A program made the translations under genes and the position numbers. Positions 37,361 through 48,714 of a stretch of 64,000 nt of DNA are shown here, piece after piece (position 1 is the stretch's first letter; every line of letters begins with the position of its first letter). This DNA is from Kiloniellales bacterium (GTDB lineage: Bacteria > Pseudomonadota > Alphaproteobacteria > Kiloniellales > JAKSBE01). Location: assembly GCA_030066685.1 (NCBI GenBank), contig JASJBF010000051.1:62001-126000 (forward strand), written 5' to 3'. The notes beneath the pieces were generated by a model that saw only the letters and a list, made by a program, of their open reading frames with translations, was not told where the DNA came from and did no database searches.

Positions 37361-37675
37361 ATGATCACCTCGACCCTCGAATACCTTCCCGGGCGCAACA
37401 TCAAGTCCCACCTCGGCATCGTCCAGGGCAGCACGGTGCGGGCCAAGCACCTGGGCCGGGACATCGCCGCCAGCCTGAAGAACATCGTCGGCGGCGAGCT
37501 CAAGGGCTACAGCGAGCTCTTGAGCGAGGCCCGCGAGGAGGCCTTCCAGCGGATGATCCGGCAGGCCGAGGCCAAGGGCGCCAACGCGGTGCTCAACGTC
37601 CGATTCACGACCTCCTCGGTCGCCCAGGGCGCTTCGGAGATCCTGGCCTACGGCAGCGCCGTGGTCGCGGAGTAG
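37361..37675 (+). CDS. YbjQ family (DUF74) protein
   Basis: A 104-residue protein with the family features: YLPGRNIKSHLGIVQGSTVRAKHLGRDI, then SEAREEAFQRMIRQAEAKGANAVLNVRF and a closing ASEILAYGSAVV. YbjQ proteins form pentamers and have been called heavy-metal-binding; their role is not settled. ATG 37361 gives the usual length. A second family member follows after 5 bp. Confidence 0.9.
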   Translation: MITSTLEYLPGRNIKSHLGIVQGSTVRAKHLGRDIAASLKNIVGGELKGYSELLSEAREEAFQRMIRQAEAKGANAVLNVRFTTSSVAQGASEILAYGSAVVAE

Positions 37676-37680
37676 GGGCC

Positions 37681-38142
37681 ATGGAAGCCTTCGCCGAGTT
37701 CTCCGGCCTGATCTTCGTCGTCCTCTTCCTGGTCCTGGGCTACGGCTTCGGGCGCCTGGCCGAGGCCCGGCACTACCGCTCGATCCTGCGGCGCGAGGAG
37801 GAGTTCAACGACCTGATCATCGTCTGCTGCAAGACGGTGCCGGAGAGCCTGCCCACAAACGGCAGCCAGATGGTGCGCGGCAGCGTCGTGGTCTCGGTCG
37901 ACTACTTCAAGCGCTTCGTCGCCCACCTGCGGATGATCTTCGGCGGCCGGGTCCACACCTACGAGAGCCTGATCGACCGCGGCCGGCGCGAAGCCCTGTT
38001 GCGCATGCAGGCCGAGGCCCGCAAGCTGGGCGCGACCATGATCTTCAACACCCGCTTCGAGACCTCCTCGATCTCAAAGGGCCGGCGCCAGAGCGTGGGC
38101 TGCGTCGAGGTGCTGGCCTACGGCACCGCGATCCTGCCCTGA
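37681..38142 (+). CDS. YbjQ-like protein with N-terminal membrane anchor
   Basis: A 153-residue protein. A hydrophobic span (LIFVVLFLVLGYGFGRLAEA) anchors the N-terminus, followed by a YbjQ-like domain: VVVSVDYFKRFVAHL in place of the usual strand, then YESLIDRGRREALLRMQAEARKLGATMIFNTRFETSS and VEVLAYGTAI. The tandem soluble and anchored pair suggests a hetero-oligomer at the membrane. It precedes an M48 peptidase by 20 bp. Confidence 0.85.
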   Translation: MEAFAEFSGLIFVVLFLVLGYGFGRLAEARHYRSILRREEEFNDLIIVCCKTVPESLPTNGSQMVRGSVVVSVDYFKRFVAHLRMIFGGRVHTYESLIDRGRREALLRMQAEARKLGATMIFNTRFETSSISKGRRQSVGCVEVLAYGTAILP

Positions 38143-38162
38143 CCGGGCCGGGGGCGGCCGCG

Positions 38163-39023
38163 GTGGAGTTCAGGAACCCCCAGGTCCCCGAGGGGATCAA
38201 CGTCAGCCGGCACAGCCCGCTCTACGAGTTCTTCCTGCTCAGCCTTGGCGCGCTGCTGCTCTTCGCGGCGCTGGGCTTCGCCTCGCTCTTCCTGGGCAGC
38301 CTGCTCGGCCGCCACGCCCCGGTGGCCTGGGAGAACGCCGTCGCCGGGCTGGTTGTCGGCGGCCGCCTTGCCGAGGAAGCGAAGGGCTCGGCGGCCGAGG
38401 CCGGCCCCCTGCGCGACGAGCTGCAGGCCCTGGCCGACCGCCTGTCGGCGCAGATCGCATTGCCCGCCGGCCTGACGGTCAAGGCCCACTACCTGGACAG
38501 CGACCAGATCAACGCCTTCGCCACGGTCGGCGGGCACATCTTCATCGCCCGCGGCCTGATCGAGCGCATGCCGCACGAGAACGCCCTGGCCATGGTGGTG
38601 GCCCACGAGGCCGCCCACATCGCCCACCGGGACCCGGCCGCGGCCCTCGGCGGCATGGTCCTGCTCCAGGCCCTCTTCGCCCTTGTTTCCTCCTCGGGGC
38701 AGGAGCTTCCCGCCGAGCTCCTGGTCGGCCCCAACGCCCTGCTGCTCACCAGCTTCTCCCGCGACGTCGAGCGCGAGGCCGACGCCGCGGCGCTGGCGGC
38801 CGTCGCCGGGCTCTACGGCCACGTCGCCGAGGCCGCGACCTTCTTCGAGTCGGTGCGCGATCTGCCGCAGCCGCCGGAGCTGCTCAGCACCCATCCCCTG
38901 ACCCAGGAGCGGATCGACGCCATCGCCGAGACCGCGCGGACCCGTGGCTGGCCGCTTCAGGGCGCCATGACCCCCTTGAGCCCGGCCCTGGCCCGGCTTG
39001 CAGAGGCCGCGCCCGGGTCGTAA
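38163..39023 (+). CDS. M48 family zinc metallopeptidase
   Basis: A 286-residue protein with a membrane span near the N-terminus (about 23-50). The zinc motif HExxH is VVAHEAAHIAHRD and the third ligand Glu lies in VEREADAAALA, as in the HtpX/Oma1-like M48 group. The end contains STHPLTQERIDAI, the conserved His-Pro substrate loop. GTG 38163 is used. The gene follows two YbjQ genes and probably cuts misfolded membrane or secreted proteins; a role for YbjQ as partner is inference. Confidence 0.88.
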   Translation: MEFRNPQVPEGINVSRHSPLYEFFLLSLGALLLFAALGFASLFLGSLLGRHAPVAWENAVAGLVVGGRLAEEAKGSAAEAGPLRDELQALADRLSAQIALPAGLTVKAHYLDSDQINAFATVGGHIFIARGLIERMPHENALAMVVAHEAAHIAHRDPAAALGGMVLLQALFALVSSSGQELPAELLVGPNALLLTSFSRDVEREADAAALAAVAGLYGHVAEAATFFESVRDLPQPPELLSTHPLTQERIDAIAETARTRGWPLQGAMTPLSPALARLAEAAPGS

Positions 39024-39032
39024 GTAAGGCCC

Positions 39033-40724
39033 ATGCCCGATGCCGTGAAAATCGCCCTGGCGCAGATCAACCCGACGGTCGGCGACATCGAGGGCAATCT
39101 GGCCAAGCTGCGGGACGTCCGGGCGCGGGCCGCGGCCCTGGGCGCCGACCTCATGGTCGCGACCGAGCTCTGCCTGGTCGGCTATCCGCCCGAGGATCTG
39201 ATCCTCAAGCCGCAGTTCCTGGACGAGGCCTGGGCGGCCTTGGAGGCCCTGGCCGCCGAGACCGCCGACGGCGGCCCCGGCCTGGTCGTCGGCGTGCCCT
39301 GGCGCGCCGAGGGCTGGACGCCCGGACAGCCGCTGCGCCACCACCTCTACAACGCGGCGGCGCTGCTCGATGGCGGAAAGGTCCAGACCCTGCGCGCCAA
39401 GGCCGACCTGCCCAACTATTCGGTCTTCGACGAGAAGCGCTTGTTCAAGCCGGGACCGCCGCCCGGCCCGGTGAACTTCCGCGGCCTGCGCCTGGGCCTG
39501 CCGGTCTGCGAGGACATCTGGACCCCGGAGGTCCCGGAATGCCTGGCGGAGTCCGGCGCCGAGATCCTGGTCGTGATCAACGGCTCGCCCTTCGAGCAGG
39601 ACAAGATCGAGTACCGGCATCAGCTCGCGGTCCGGCGGGTGACCGAGACCGGCCTGCCGATGGTCTACGTCAACCAGGTCGGCGGCCAGGACGAGCTGGT
39701 CTTCGAGGGTGGCTCCTTCGTCCTGGACGCCGACTGCCGGCTGCGCGCCCAGCTGCCGGTCTTCGAGGAGGCCCTGGTCCTGACCGAGTGGACCCGCGGC
39801 GCCGACGAGGTCTGGAGCTGCGCCGAGGCCGACTGCGTTCCGCCCGAAGAGGGCCTGGAAGCGACCTACCGCGCGCTGGTCCTCGGCCTGCGCGACTACG
39901 TCGGGAAGAACCGCTTCCCCGGCGTGGTGATCGGCCTTTCGGGCGGCATCGACTCGGCGCTTTCGGCGGCGGTCGCCGTCGACGCCCTGGGTGCGGCGCA
40001 GGTCCGCTGCGTCATGATGCCCTCGCCCTACACCAGCGCCGAGAGCCTGGAGGACGCCGCCGAGGCCGCCCGCCTGCTCGGCGTCCGGCTGGACGAGATC
40101 GGCATCGAGCCGGCCATGCGGGCCTTCGAGGGCATGCTGAAGCCGCTCTTCGACGGCCGCGAGGCCGACATCACCGAGGAGAACATCCAGGCCCGCTCCC
40201 GCGGCCTGACCCTGATGGCGATCTCCAACAAGTTCGGCCACATGGTGCTCTCGACCGGCAACAAGTCGGAGATGTCGGTCGGCTACGCCACCCTCTACGG
40301 CGACATGTGCGGCGGCTTCAACGTCCTGAAGGACGTTTACAAGACCACGGTCTTCGCCCTGTCTCGCTGGCGCAACCAGGCCCTGCCCAGGGGCGCCCTC
40401 GGGCCGGCCGGACGGGTCATCCCGGAGCGGATCATCACCAAGCCGCCCTCGGCCGAGCTCAAGCCGGACCAGACCGACCAGGACAGCCTGCCGCCCTACG
40501 ATGCCCTGGACGAGATCCTGGAAGGCCTGATCGAGGGCGAGCTGGGGGTTGAGGAGATCGTCGCCAAGGGCCACGACCGGGCCACGGTCAACCGGGTCTG
40601 GCGAATGCTGGAGAACGCCGAGTACAAGCGCCGCCAGGCCCCGCCCGGGGTCAAGATCACCAGCCGCTCCTTCGGCCGCGACCGCCGCTATCCCATCACT
40701 AACGCCTTCAAGGGCCCGCGCTAG
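39033..40724 (+). CDS. nadE: NAD+ synthase (glutamine-hydrolysing)
   Basis: A 563-residue two-domain enzyme. The N-terminal nitrilase-like glutaminase has Glu in [16 protein letters not shown], a Lys and Cys in [12 protein letters not shown]. The synthetase domain has the ATP loop in [16 protein letters not shown] and the later [18 protein letters not shown]. It amidates deamido-NAD in the last step of NAD synthesis. It begins 9 bp after the M48 gene and may share its transcript. Confidence 0.96.
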   Translation: MPDAVKIALAQINPTVGDIEGNLAKLRDVRARAAALGADLMVATELCLVGYPPEDLILKPQFLDEAWAALEALAAETADGGPGLVVGVPWRAEGWTPGQPLRHHLYNAAALLDGGKVQTLRAKADLPNYSVFDEKRLFKPGPPPGPVNFRGLRLGLPVCEDIWTPEVPECLAESGAEILVVINGSPFEQDKIEYRHQLAVRRVTETGLPMVYVNQVGGQDELVFEGGSFVLDADCRLRAQLPVFEEALVLTEWTRGADEVWSCAEADCVPPEEGLEATYRALVLGLRDYVGKNRFPGVVIGLSGGIDSALSAAVAVDALGAAQVRCVMMPSPYTSAESLEDAAEAARLLGVRLDEIGIEPAMRAFEGMLKPLFDGREADITEENIQARSRGLTLMAISNKFGHMVLSTGNKSEMSVGYATLYGDMCGGFNVLKDVYKTTVFALSRWRNQALPRGALGPAGRVIPERIITKPPSAELKPDQTDQDSLPPYDALDEILEGLIEGELGVEEIVAKGHDRATVNRVWRMLENAEYKRRQAPPGVKITSRSFGRDRRYPITNAFKGPR

Positions 40725-40840
40725 CCGGGCTCCGGCTCCCGGGGGCGCCGCGCGGCTTGGCGCGGCCGATGCTTTCTGGCAGACAAGGCGCCGAAACGGC
40801 GGGGTCCCGAACGGCCCGCAGAGACAGCAGGCGTGACAGC

Positions 40841-42532
<1,692 letters not shown>

Positions 42533-42578
42533 CCCCCTTTTTCGCTTTTCTCTCGGCAAAGTCCGGCCACCGCCTCAC

Positions 42579-42607
42579 TTGACCCTCCTTCGTCTTCGCC
42601 CTAGAAC
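42579..42607 (+). promoter_or_regulatory. Promoter for cysS
   Basis: TTGACC (42579-42584), 17 bases, TAGAAC (42602-42607). The transcript would begin at about 42614-42615, at or next to the ATG of a short ORF, 105 bp before cysS. Confidence 0.6.
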
Positions 42608-42614
42608 CGCAGGC

Positions 42615-42650
42615 ATGTCCGTTCCGACGCAGCGATGTTCCCAGGCCTGA
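42615..42650 (+). other. Possible leaderless 11-aa leader ORF upstream of cysS
   Basis: ATG at 42615, product MSVPTQRCSQA, TGA at 42648-42650, with one Cys codon. The predicted start site is at its ATG. A GC-rich imperfect hairpin follows (from about 42652) but no T-run. Its link to cysteine control is a weak inference from gene context. Confidence 0.3.
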
Positions 42651-42719
42651 TTGCCGGCGCCCACCCGCGCCCGGCCGCCTTCGCGCGAGAACATCTCAGC
42701 CCCTGACCGGGACGGACCC

Positions 42720-44093
<1,374 letters not shown>

Positions 44094-44106
44094 TCCCACA
44101 ATTAAT

Positions 44107-44234
44107 CCCCTCCCCCCTTGTGGGGGAGGGCCAGGGTGGGGGGTATCACGAAGCGACAAGCCGACATCGAGGCAATCCGTGCGGCCTTCGGCCGCCACCC
44201 CCTCCTGTATCCTCCCCCATCAAGGGGGAGGAGG
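44107..44234. repeat. Dispersed composite repeat, family A copy 2 (inverted)
   Basis: Inverted copy of 31891-32019: CCTCCCCCCTTGTGGGGGAGG with GGTGGGGGG on the left, and GTGCGGCCTTCGGCCGCC with CCTCCCCCATCAAGGGGGAGG on the right. It starts 13 bp after the cysS stop. Confidence 0.85.
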
Positions 44235-44323
44235 CCTTTGTTGGCGCCGTTCGAGCTGAAACTGAAAGGCCGTGGATCTGGCCAGCAGATGCCAGCAGGA
44301 GCGGGTGGTGCGGTAAGGTGCCC

Positions 44324-44375
44324 TAGAGCACGATGATATGAGGTTGAACCAACCTCATATCTGAATCGTGCTCTA
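44324..44375. repeat. AGAGC palindrome, family B copy 1
   Basis: 52-bp palindrome beginning TAGAGCACGA and ending TCGTGCTCTA; the inner arms are ATATGAGGTTG and CAACCTCATAT around AAC. It nearly repeats at 59094-59144. It would form a long hairpin in RNA. Confidence 0.88.
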
Positions 44376-44386
44376 AACTGTTGAAA

Positions 44387-44435
44387 TAGAGCGGGATGAT
44401 TTGAAGTCCAATCGACTTCAAATCATCCCGCTCTA
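44387..44435. repeat. AGAGC palindrome, family B copy 2
   Basis: 49-bp palindrome with two perfect 21-bp arms (44387-44407 and 44415-44435) around CCAATCG; the ends read TAGAGCGGGATG and CATCCCGCTCTA. It differs in its core from copy 1, only 11 bp away, so it is a second subtype with the same ends. It ends 27 bp before the SDR start. Confidence 0.9.
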
Positions 44436-44462
44436 GGGGACACGATGCGCGGGAGGCAGGTC

Positions 44463-45212
44463 ATGCTCTTGAAGGACAAGGTCGCCGTCATCACCGGCGG
44501 CGCGTCGCGGGCCGGGATCGGCCGGGCCACCGCGCAGCTCTTCGCGGCCGAGGGCGCCCGGGTCGCGATCCTCGACCTGGCGGAGGAGGAACCCGAAGCC
44601 GCGGCCGCGGAACTGGGCGAGGCGCACTACGGCGCGGTCTGCGACGTCCGCGACCGTGAGGCCTGCCTCGACGCCGTGGCGGCCATCGCCGCGCGCCTCG
44701 GCGGCATCGATATCCTGATCGGCAACGCCGGCGTGGTCTTCGGCACCCCGCTGGCGGAGATCGCTCCTGCCGAGTACGACCTGGTGATGGACGTCAACCT
44801 GCGGGGCAACTTCCAGATGGCCCAGGCCGTGGTCCCGCACATGGAGGCGCGCGGCGGCGGCAGCCTGGTCTTCGTCTCCTCCATCGCCGGGCAGGTCGGC
44901 GGCGGCCTCTTCGGCCGCTCCCACTACGCCGCCGCCAAGTCCGGGATCTTCGGCCTGGCCAAGGCCCTGGCCCGCGAGCTTGCGCCCGAGGGCATCCGCT
45001 CAAACGCCATCGCGCCGGGGGTCATCGACAACGACTTCACCAAGGGCCGGATGACTCCTGAGGACAAGGCGCGGATCGCCGAGACCGTGCCGCTGGGCCG
45101 CCTCGGCCGCTCCGAGGACATCGCCGAGGCCTGCCTCTACCTGGCCTCGGACCGGGCCGCCTACGTCACCGGCCAGGTGCTCTCGGTCAACGGCGGCCTG
45201 CACATCTTCTGA
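44463..45212 (+). CDS. Short-chain dehydrogenase/reductase (FabG-like)
   Basis: A 249-residue classical SDR. VAVITGGASRAGIGRATAQLF is the cofactor motif (TGxxxGxG), LIGNAGVVF the NAG motif, and the catalytic set is Ser in VFVSSIAG, with Tyr and Lys in SHYAAAKSGIFG. The end (ASDRAAYVTGQVLSVNGGLHIF) is typical of 3-oxoacyl-ACP-reductase-like enzymes. ATG 44463 has GGGAGG ahead; ATG 44445 is less well placed. The substrate is not defined; a fabG proper would lie in a fab cluster. Confidence 0.88.
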   Translation: MLLKDKVAVITGGASRAGIGRATAQLFAAEGARVAILDLAEEEPEAAAAELGEAHYGAVCDVRDREACLDAVAAIAARLGGIDILIGNAGVVFGTPLAEIAPAEYDLVMDVNLRGNFQMAQAVVPHMEARGGGSLVFVSSIAGQVGGGLFGRSHYAAAKSGIFGLAKALARELAPEGIRSNAIAPGVIDNDFTKGRMTPEDKARIAETVPLGRLGRSEDIAEACLYLASDRAAYVTGQVLSVNGGLHIF

Positions 45213-45311
45213 GCCGGGACCCGCGGTCCCTGGGCCTCCAGGGTTAACGCCGCTCAAGTTGACCGCCCGGGCGCCCTGGGGCTGAATAGCCGGCCTGGCG
45301 GGAGGCGGGAC

Positions 45312-46931
45312 ATGGCCGAGGACAAGCGGGTCTATCTCTTCGATTCGACGTTGCGCGACGGCGCCCAGACCCAGGGCGTCGACTTCACCGTGCCCGACAA
45401 GGTCGCAATCGCCGAGGCTCTGGACGGCCTGGGTATCGACTACGTCGAGGGCGGCTGGCCCGGCGCCAACCCGACCGACGACGCCTTCTTCGGCGCGCCG
45501 CCGGCCCTGGGCTCGGCGCGCCTGGTCGCCTTCGGCATGACCCGGCGGCCCGGCCGCTCCTGCGCCAACGATCCCGGCCTGTCGCAGGTCCTGCGCGCCG
45601 GCGCGCCGGCGGTCTGCCTGGTCGGCAAGGCCTGGGACTTCCACGTCGAGGTCGCCCTGGGAGTCCCCTTGAGCGAGAACGTCGAGATGATCGCCGACAG
45701 CCTGGCCTACGCGGGGTCCAAGGCCGAGGAGGTCATGTTCGACGCCGAGCACTTCTTCGACGGCTACAAGGCCAACCCCGGCTACGCCCTGGACTGCCTC
45801 AAGGCGGCGCTCGAGGCCGGGGCCCGCTGGATCGTGCTCTGCGACACCAACGGCGGCACCCTGCCGGCCGAGGTCGAGCGCATCGTCGGCGAGGTGGTCG
45901 GCACGATCCCGGGCGAGCGCCTGGGCATCCATTGCCACAACGACACCGAGAACGCGGTCGCCAACTCCCTGGCCGCGGTCAAGGCCGGCGCGCGCCAGGT
46001 CCAGGGCACCCTGAACGGCCTGGGCGAGCGCTGCGGCAACGCCAACCTGGTCTCGCTGATTCCCTCCCTCATGCTCAAGACCGACTACGAGGTCGGGATG
46101 TCCGAGGCGCAGCTCAGGCAGCTGACCTCGGTCTCGCGGCTGCTGGACGAGCGGCTCAACCGGGCGCCGGCGCGCAACGCCGCCTACGTCGGCGAGAGCG
46201 CCTTCGCCCACAAGGGCGGCCTGCACGTCTCGGCGGTCGAGAAAGACCCCAAGACCTACGAGCACATCGAGCCCGGCCTGGTCGGCAACCAGCGGCACAT
46301 CGTGGTCTCGGACCAGTCCGGGCGCTCCAACATCCTGGCCCGCTTCCGCGAGGCCGGCTTCGAGGTTGACCCCAAGGATTCCAAGGTCGCGGCCCTGGTC
46401 GACACGGTCAAGGAGCGGGAGTTCCAGGGCTACGCCTACGACGGCGCCGAGGCCAGCTTCGAGCTCCTGGCCGGCCGCGCCCTGGGCCGGATCGTCGACT
46501 ACTTCACCCTCAGCCGCTTCCGGATCATGGACAACCGGCGCTGGAGCGCCCGCGGCGAGCTGGTGACCGAGTCCGAGGCCACGGTGAACCTGGTGGTCGA
46601 CGGCGAGGAGCGCCACGAGGTGGCCAACGGCAACGGCCCGGTCAACGCTCTCGACATCGCCCTGCGCAAGGCCCTGATCGCCAGTTACCCGGGCCTCGAG
46701 GACCTGCACCTGGTGGACTACAAGGTGCGCATCCTGACCCCCTCCGACGGCACCCGGGCGATCACCCGGGTGATGATCGAGAGCGCCGATTCCACGGGCC
46801 GGCGCTGGACCACGGTCGGGGTCTCGACCGACATCATCGACGCCTCCTTCAACGCCCTCCACGACGCCTACACCTGGAAGCTCTACCGCGACGGCGCCCG
46901 GTCCCTCAACGGCCGGGCCGCGGCCAAGTAG
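45312..46931 (+). CDS. cimA: (R)-citramalate synthase
   Basis: A 539-residue protein of the DRE-TIM family. YLFDSTLRDGAQTQGVDFTV has the DRDG-type metal motif, HCHNDTENAVANSLAAVKAGA the HxH site, and GGLHVSAVEKDPKTYEHI follows. The C-terminal ~150 residues form a LeuA-type regulatory dimer domain (TSTVNLVVDG-like). The DTLRDG...GGWPGANPTD pattern and length fit citramalate synthase rather than isopropylmalate synthase. It makes citramalate from pyruvate and acetyl-CoA, a threonine-independent route to isoleucine. TTGACC at 45260 may be its -35. Confidence 0.88.
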   Translation: MAEDKRVYLFDSTLRDGAQTQGVDFTVPDKVAIAEALDGLGIDYVEGGWPGANPTDDAFFGAPPALGSARLVAFGMTRRPGRSCANDPGLSQVLRAGAPAVCLVGKAWDFHVEVALGVPLSENVEMIADSLAYAGSKAEEVMFDAEHFFDGYKANPGYALDCLKAALEAGARWIVLCDTNGGTLPAEVERIVGEVVGTIPGERLGIHCHNDTENAVANSLAAVKAGARQVQGTLNGLGERCGNANLVSLIPSLMLKTDYEVGMSEAQLRQLTSVSRLLDERLNRAPARNAAYVGESAFAHKGGLHVSAVEKDPKTYEHIEPGLVGNQRHIVVSDQSGRSNILARFREAGFEVDPKDSKVAALVDTVKEREFQGYAYDGAEASFELLAGRALGRIVDYFTLSRFRIMDNRRWSARGELVTESEATVNLVVDGEERHEVANGNGPVNALDIALRKALIASYPGLEDLHLVDYKVRILTPSDGTRAITRVMIESADSTGRRWTTVGVSTDIIDASFNALHDAYTWKLYRDGARSLNGRAAAK

Positions 46932-46956
46932 GCGAGGGGCGGGAAGGCTTAGGGAC

Positions 46957-47718
46957 TTGGCCGGCACCGACAAGACCAAAGCGGCGGCCGAAGGCGGCCC
47001 GGTCGTGATCCTGGTCGACCCGCAGCTCGGCGAGAACATCGGCATGTGCGCCCGGGCCATGCTGAACTGCGGCCTGACCGAGCTGCGCCTGGTCCGGCCG
47101 CGCGACGGCTGGCCCAGCGAGGCCGCGGTCTCGGCCGCCTCGGGCGCCGACCGGATCCTGGCCGAGGCCCGGCTCTTCGACGACACCGCGGCGGCGGTGG
47201 CCGACCAGCAGCGGGTCTTCGCCACCACGGCGCGGCTGCGCGACATGGAGAAGCCCCTCCTGACCCCGCGCGAGGCGGCGGCCGAGCTCAGGGCCGCGGC
47301 GGACGCCGGGGCGCGGGCGGGCCTGCTCTTCGGGCCGGAGCGCGCCGGCCTGGTCAACGACGACGTCGCCCTGGCCGACGTCGCGATCACGGTGCCGCTC
47401 AACCCGGCCTTCTCCTCGCTCAACCTGGCGCAGTCCGTCCTGCTGATCGGCTACGAGTGGTTCCAGGCTAGCGCCGAGGCGCCGCCCGGGCGCCTGACCC
47501 GGACCGGCGCCGCGCCGGCCAGCAAGGCCGAGCTGGTCAACTTCTTCGGCCGTCTGGAGCAGGCCCTGGACGAGACCGGCTTCCTCCACCCGGTCGAGAA
47601 GCGCCCGGTGATGGTCCGCAACATTCGCAACCTCTTCACCCGGGCCGAGCTGACCGCCCAGGAGGTCCAGACCCTCCACGGCATCCTCAGCGCCCTGCGC
47701 AAGGGCGAGGGACGTTAA
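46957..47718 (+). CDS. trmJ: tRNA (cytidine/uridine-2'-O-)-methyltransferase, TrmJ-like
   Basis: A 253-residue SPOUT methyltransferase. VVILVDPQLGENIGMCARAMLNCGL is the first motif with the Asn/Glu, LFGPERAGLVNDDVALAD the second (knot) motif and VPLNPAFSSLNLAQSVLLIGYE the third. A C-terminal helical extension (VRNIRNLFTRAELTAQEVQTL) is typical of TrmJ. It methylates the ribose at position 32 of tRNAs. TTG 46957 is used with AGGGA ahead; no ATG precedes the first motif. Confidence 0.9.
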   Translation: MAGTDKTKAAAEGGPVVILVDPQLGENIGMCARAMLNCGLTELRLVRPRDGWPSEAAVSAASGADRILAEARLFDDTAAAVADQQRVFATTARLRDMEKPLLTPREAAAELRAAADAGARAGLLFGPERAGLVNDDVALADVAITVPLNPAFSSLNLAQSVLLIGYEWFQASAEAPPGRLTRTGAAPASKAELVNFFGRLEQALDETGFLHPVEKRPVMVRNIRNLFTRAELTAQEVQTLHGILSALRKGEGR

Positions 47719-47732
47719 AGCGCCGGGGCCTT

Positions 47733-47818
47733 CCCCTCACCCGCTCGCGGCTTGCGCCGCTCCCACCCTCTCCCGGTGGGAGAGGGTTGTGGAGCCTTAG
47801 CCGGAGCTGGGTGAGGGG
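47733..47818. repeat. Dispersed inverted repeat, family C copy 2
   Basis: CCCCTCACCCGCTCGCGG at the left, CCCTCTCCCGG-TGGGAGAGGG in the middle and CCGGAGCTGGGTGAGGGG at the right. Reverse orientation of 21383-21495. It lies 15 bp after trmJ. Confidence 0.75.
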
Positions 47819-47859
47819 AGTGGCGCAGTCCGTGCCGAAAAGCACCCCGACGCCACGGT

Positions 47860-47887
47860 TTGACAAATCCGGCGGCGGCCCTATAGT
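47860..47887 (+). promoter_or_regulatory. Sigma-70 promoter of rpsD
   Basis: TTGACA (47860-47865), 16 bases, TATAGT (47882-47887): a near-consensus strong promoter, expected for a ribosomal gene. It leaves a leader of about 119 nt before rpsD, with self-complementary GC-rich blocks (such as GGGCTGGGCGCC...GGCCCAG) that could take part in S4 autoregulation; the latter is inference. Confidence 0.8.
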
Positions 47888-48012
47888 CCGGCCGCCAATT
47901 TCCGGGAACGTGGGCTGGGCGCCTGAGGCCCAGACCCCGCCCGCCCCGAGAAGATCCTCTGCGATCGCGGGGCCGGGACTACCGGGACAAAAACAGAAGG
48001 AACCGACCGCAA

Positions 48013-48627
48013 ATGTCGAAACGCGAGACCTCCAAGTACAAGATCAACCGCCGCCTGGGCGTCAACCTTTGGGGCCGGCCCAAGAGCCCGGTCAACAAGC
48101 GCGAGTACGGCCCCGGCCAGCACGGCCAGCGCCGCCGCAAGCCTTCGGACTTCGGCACCCAGCTGATGGCCAAGCAGAAGCTCAAGGGCTACTACGGCAA
48201 CATCGGCGAGAAGCAATTTCGGCGCTATTACGCCGAGGCGGTTCGTCGGCGCGGCGACACCGGCGAGAACCTGGTCGAGATCCTGGAACGCCGCCTGGAT
48301 GCGATGATCTACCGCGCCAAGCTGGTGCCGACCGTCTTCGCCGCGCGGCAGTTCGTCAACCACGGCCACATCCAGGTCAACGGCAAGCGGGTGACCATCC
48401 CCTCCTACCAGCTGCGCGACGGCGACGTGGTCCAGATCAAGGCCAAGAGCCGGGAGCTGCCGCTGGTGCTGGACGCCGTCCAGTCGAGCGAGCGCGACGT
48501 GCCGGACTATCTCTCGGTCGATTACAACCAGATGAAGGCCCAGTTCGTCCGCGGGCCCAAGCTCGCCGACGTGCCCTACCCGGTGCAGATGGAGCCGAAC
48601 CTGGTGACCGAGTACTACTCGCGCTAA
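48013..48627 (+). CDS. rpsD: 30S ribosomal protein S4
   Basis: A 204-residue protein. It starts [20 protein letters not shown], has the typical [17 protein letters not shown] and an S4 RNA-binding domain at [17 protein letters not shown] with [17 protein letters not shown], and ends VTEYYSR. It binds 16S rRNA early in 30S assembly. It stands alone here, outside the alpha operon, as is usual in alphaproteobacteria. It has its own promoter and terminator. Confidence 0.98.
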   Translation: MSKRETSKYKINRRLGVNLWGRPKSPVNKREYGPGQHGQRRRKPSDFGTQLMAKQKLKGYYGNIGEKQFRRYYAEAVRRRGDTGENLVEILERRLDAMIYRAKLVPTVFAARQFVNHGHIQVNGKRVTIPSYQLRDGDVVQIKAKSRELPLVLDAVQSSERDVPDYLSVDYNQMKAQFVRGPKLADVPYPVQMEPNLVTEYYSR

Positions 48628-48653
48628 CCCCGCCGCGACCCAGAAAGATCGAG

Positions 48654-48685
48654 GGCCCGCCGCCGGAGAGGCGGCGGGCCGTTTT
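48654..48685 (+). terminator. Rho-independent terminator of rpsD
   Basis: GGCCCGCCGCC (48654-48664) pairs perfectly with GGCGGCGGGCC (48670-48680) around GGAGA and is followed by GTTTT. It is 27 bp after the rpsD stop. Confidence 0.93.
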
Positions 48686-48714
48686 GAGCCTCGGCCTGGA
48701 CGAAGGATCGGGCG

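Noticed and set aside
45000-47423. 807-codon minus-strand frame over cimA and trmJ
   Set aside because: Shadow frame; both plus-strand genes have full family motifs.
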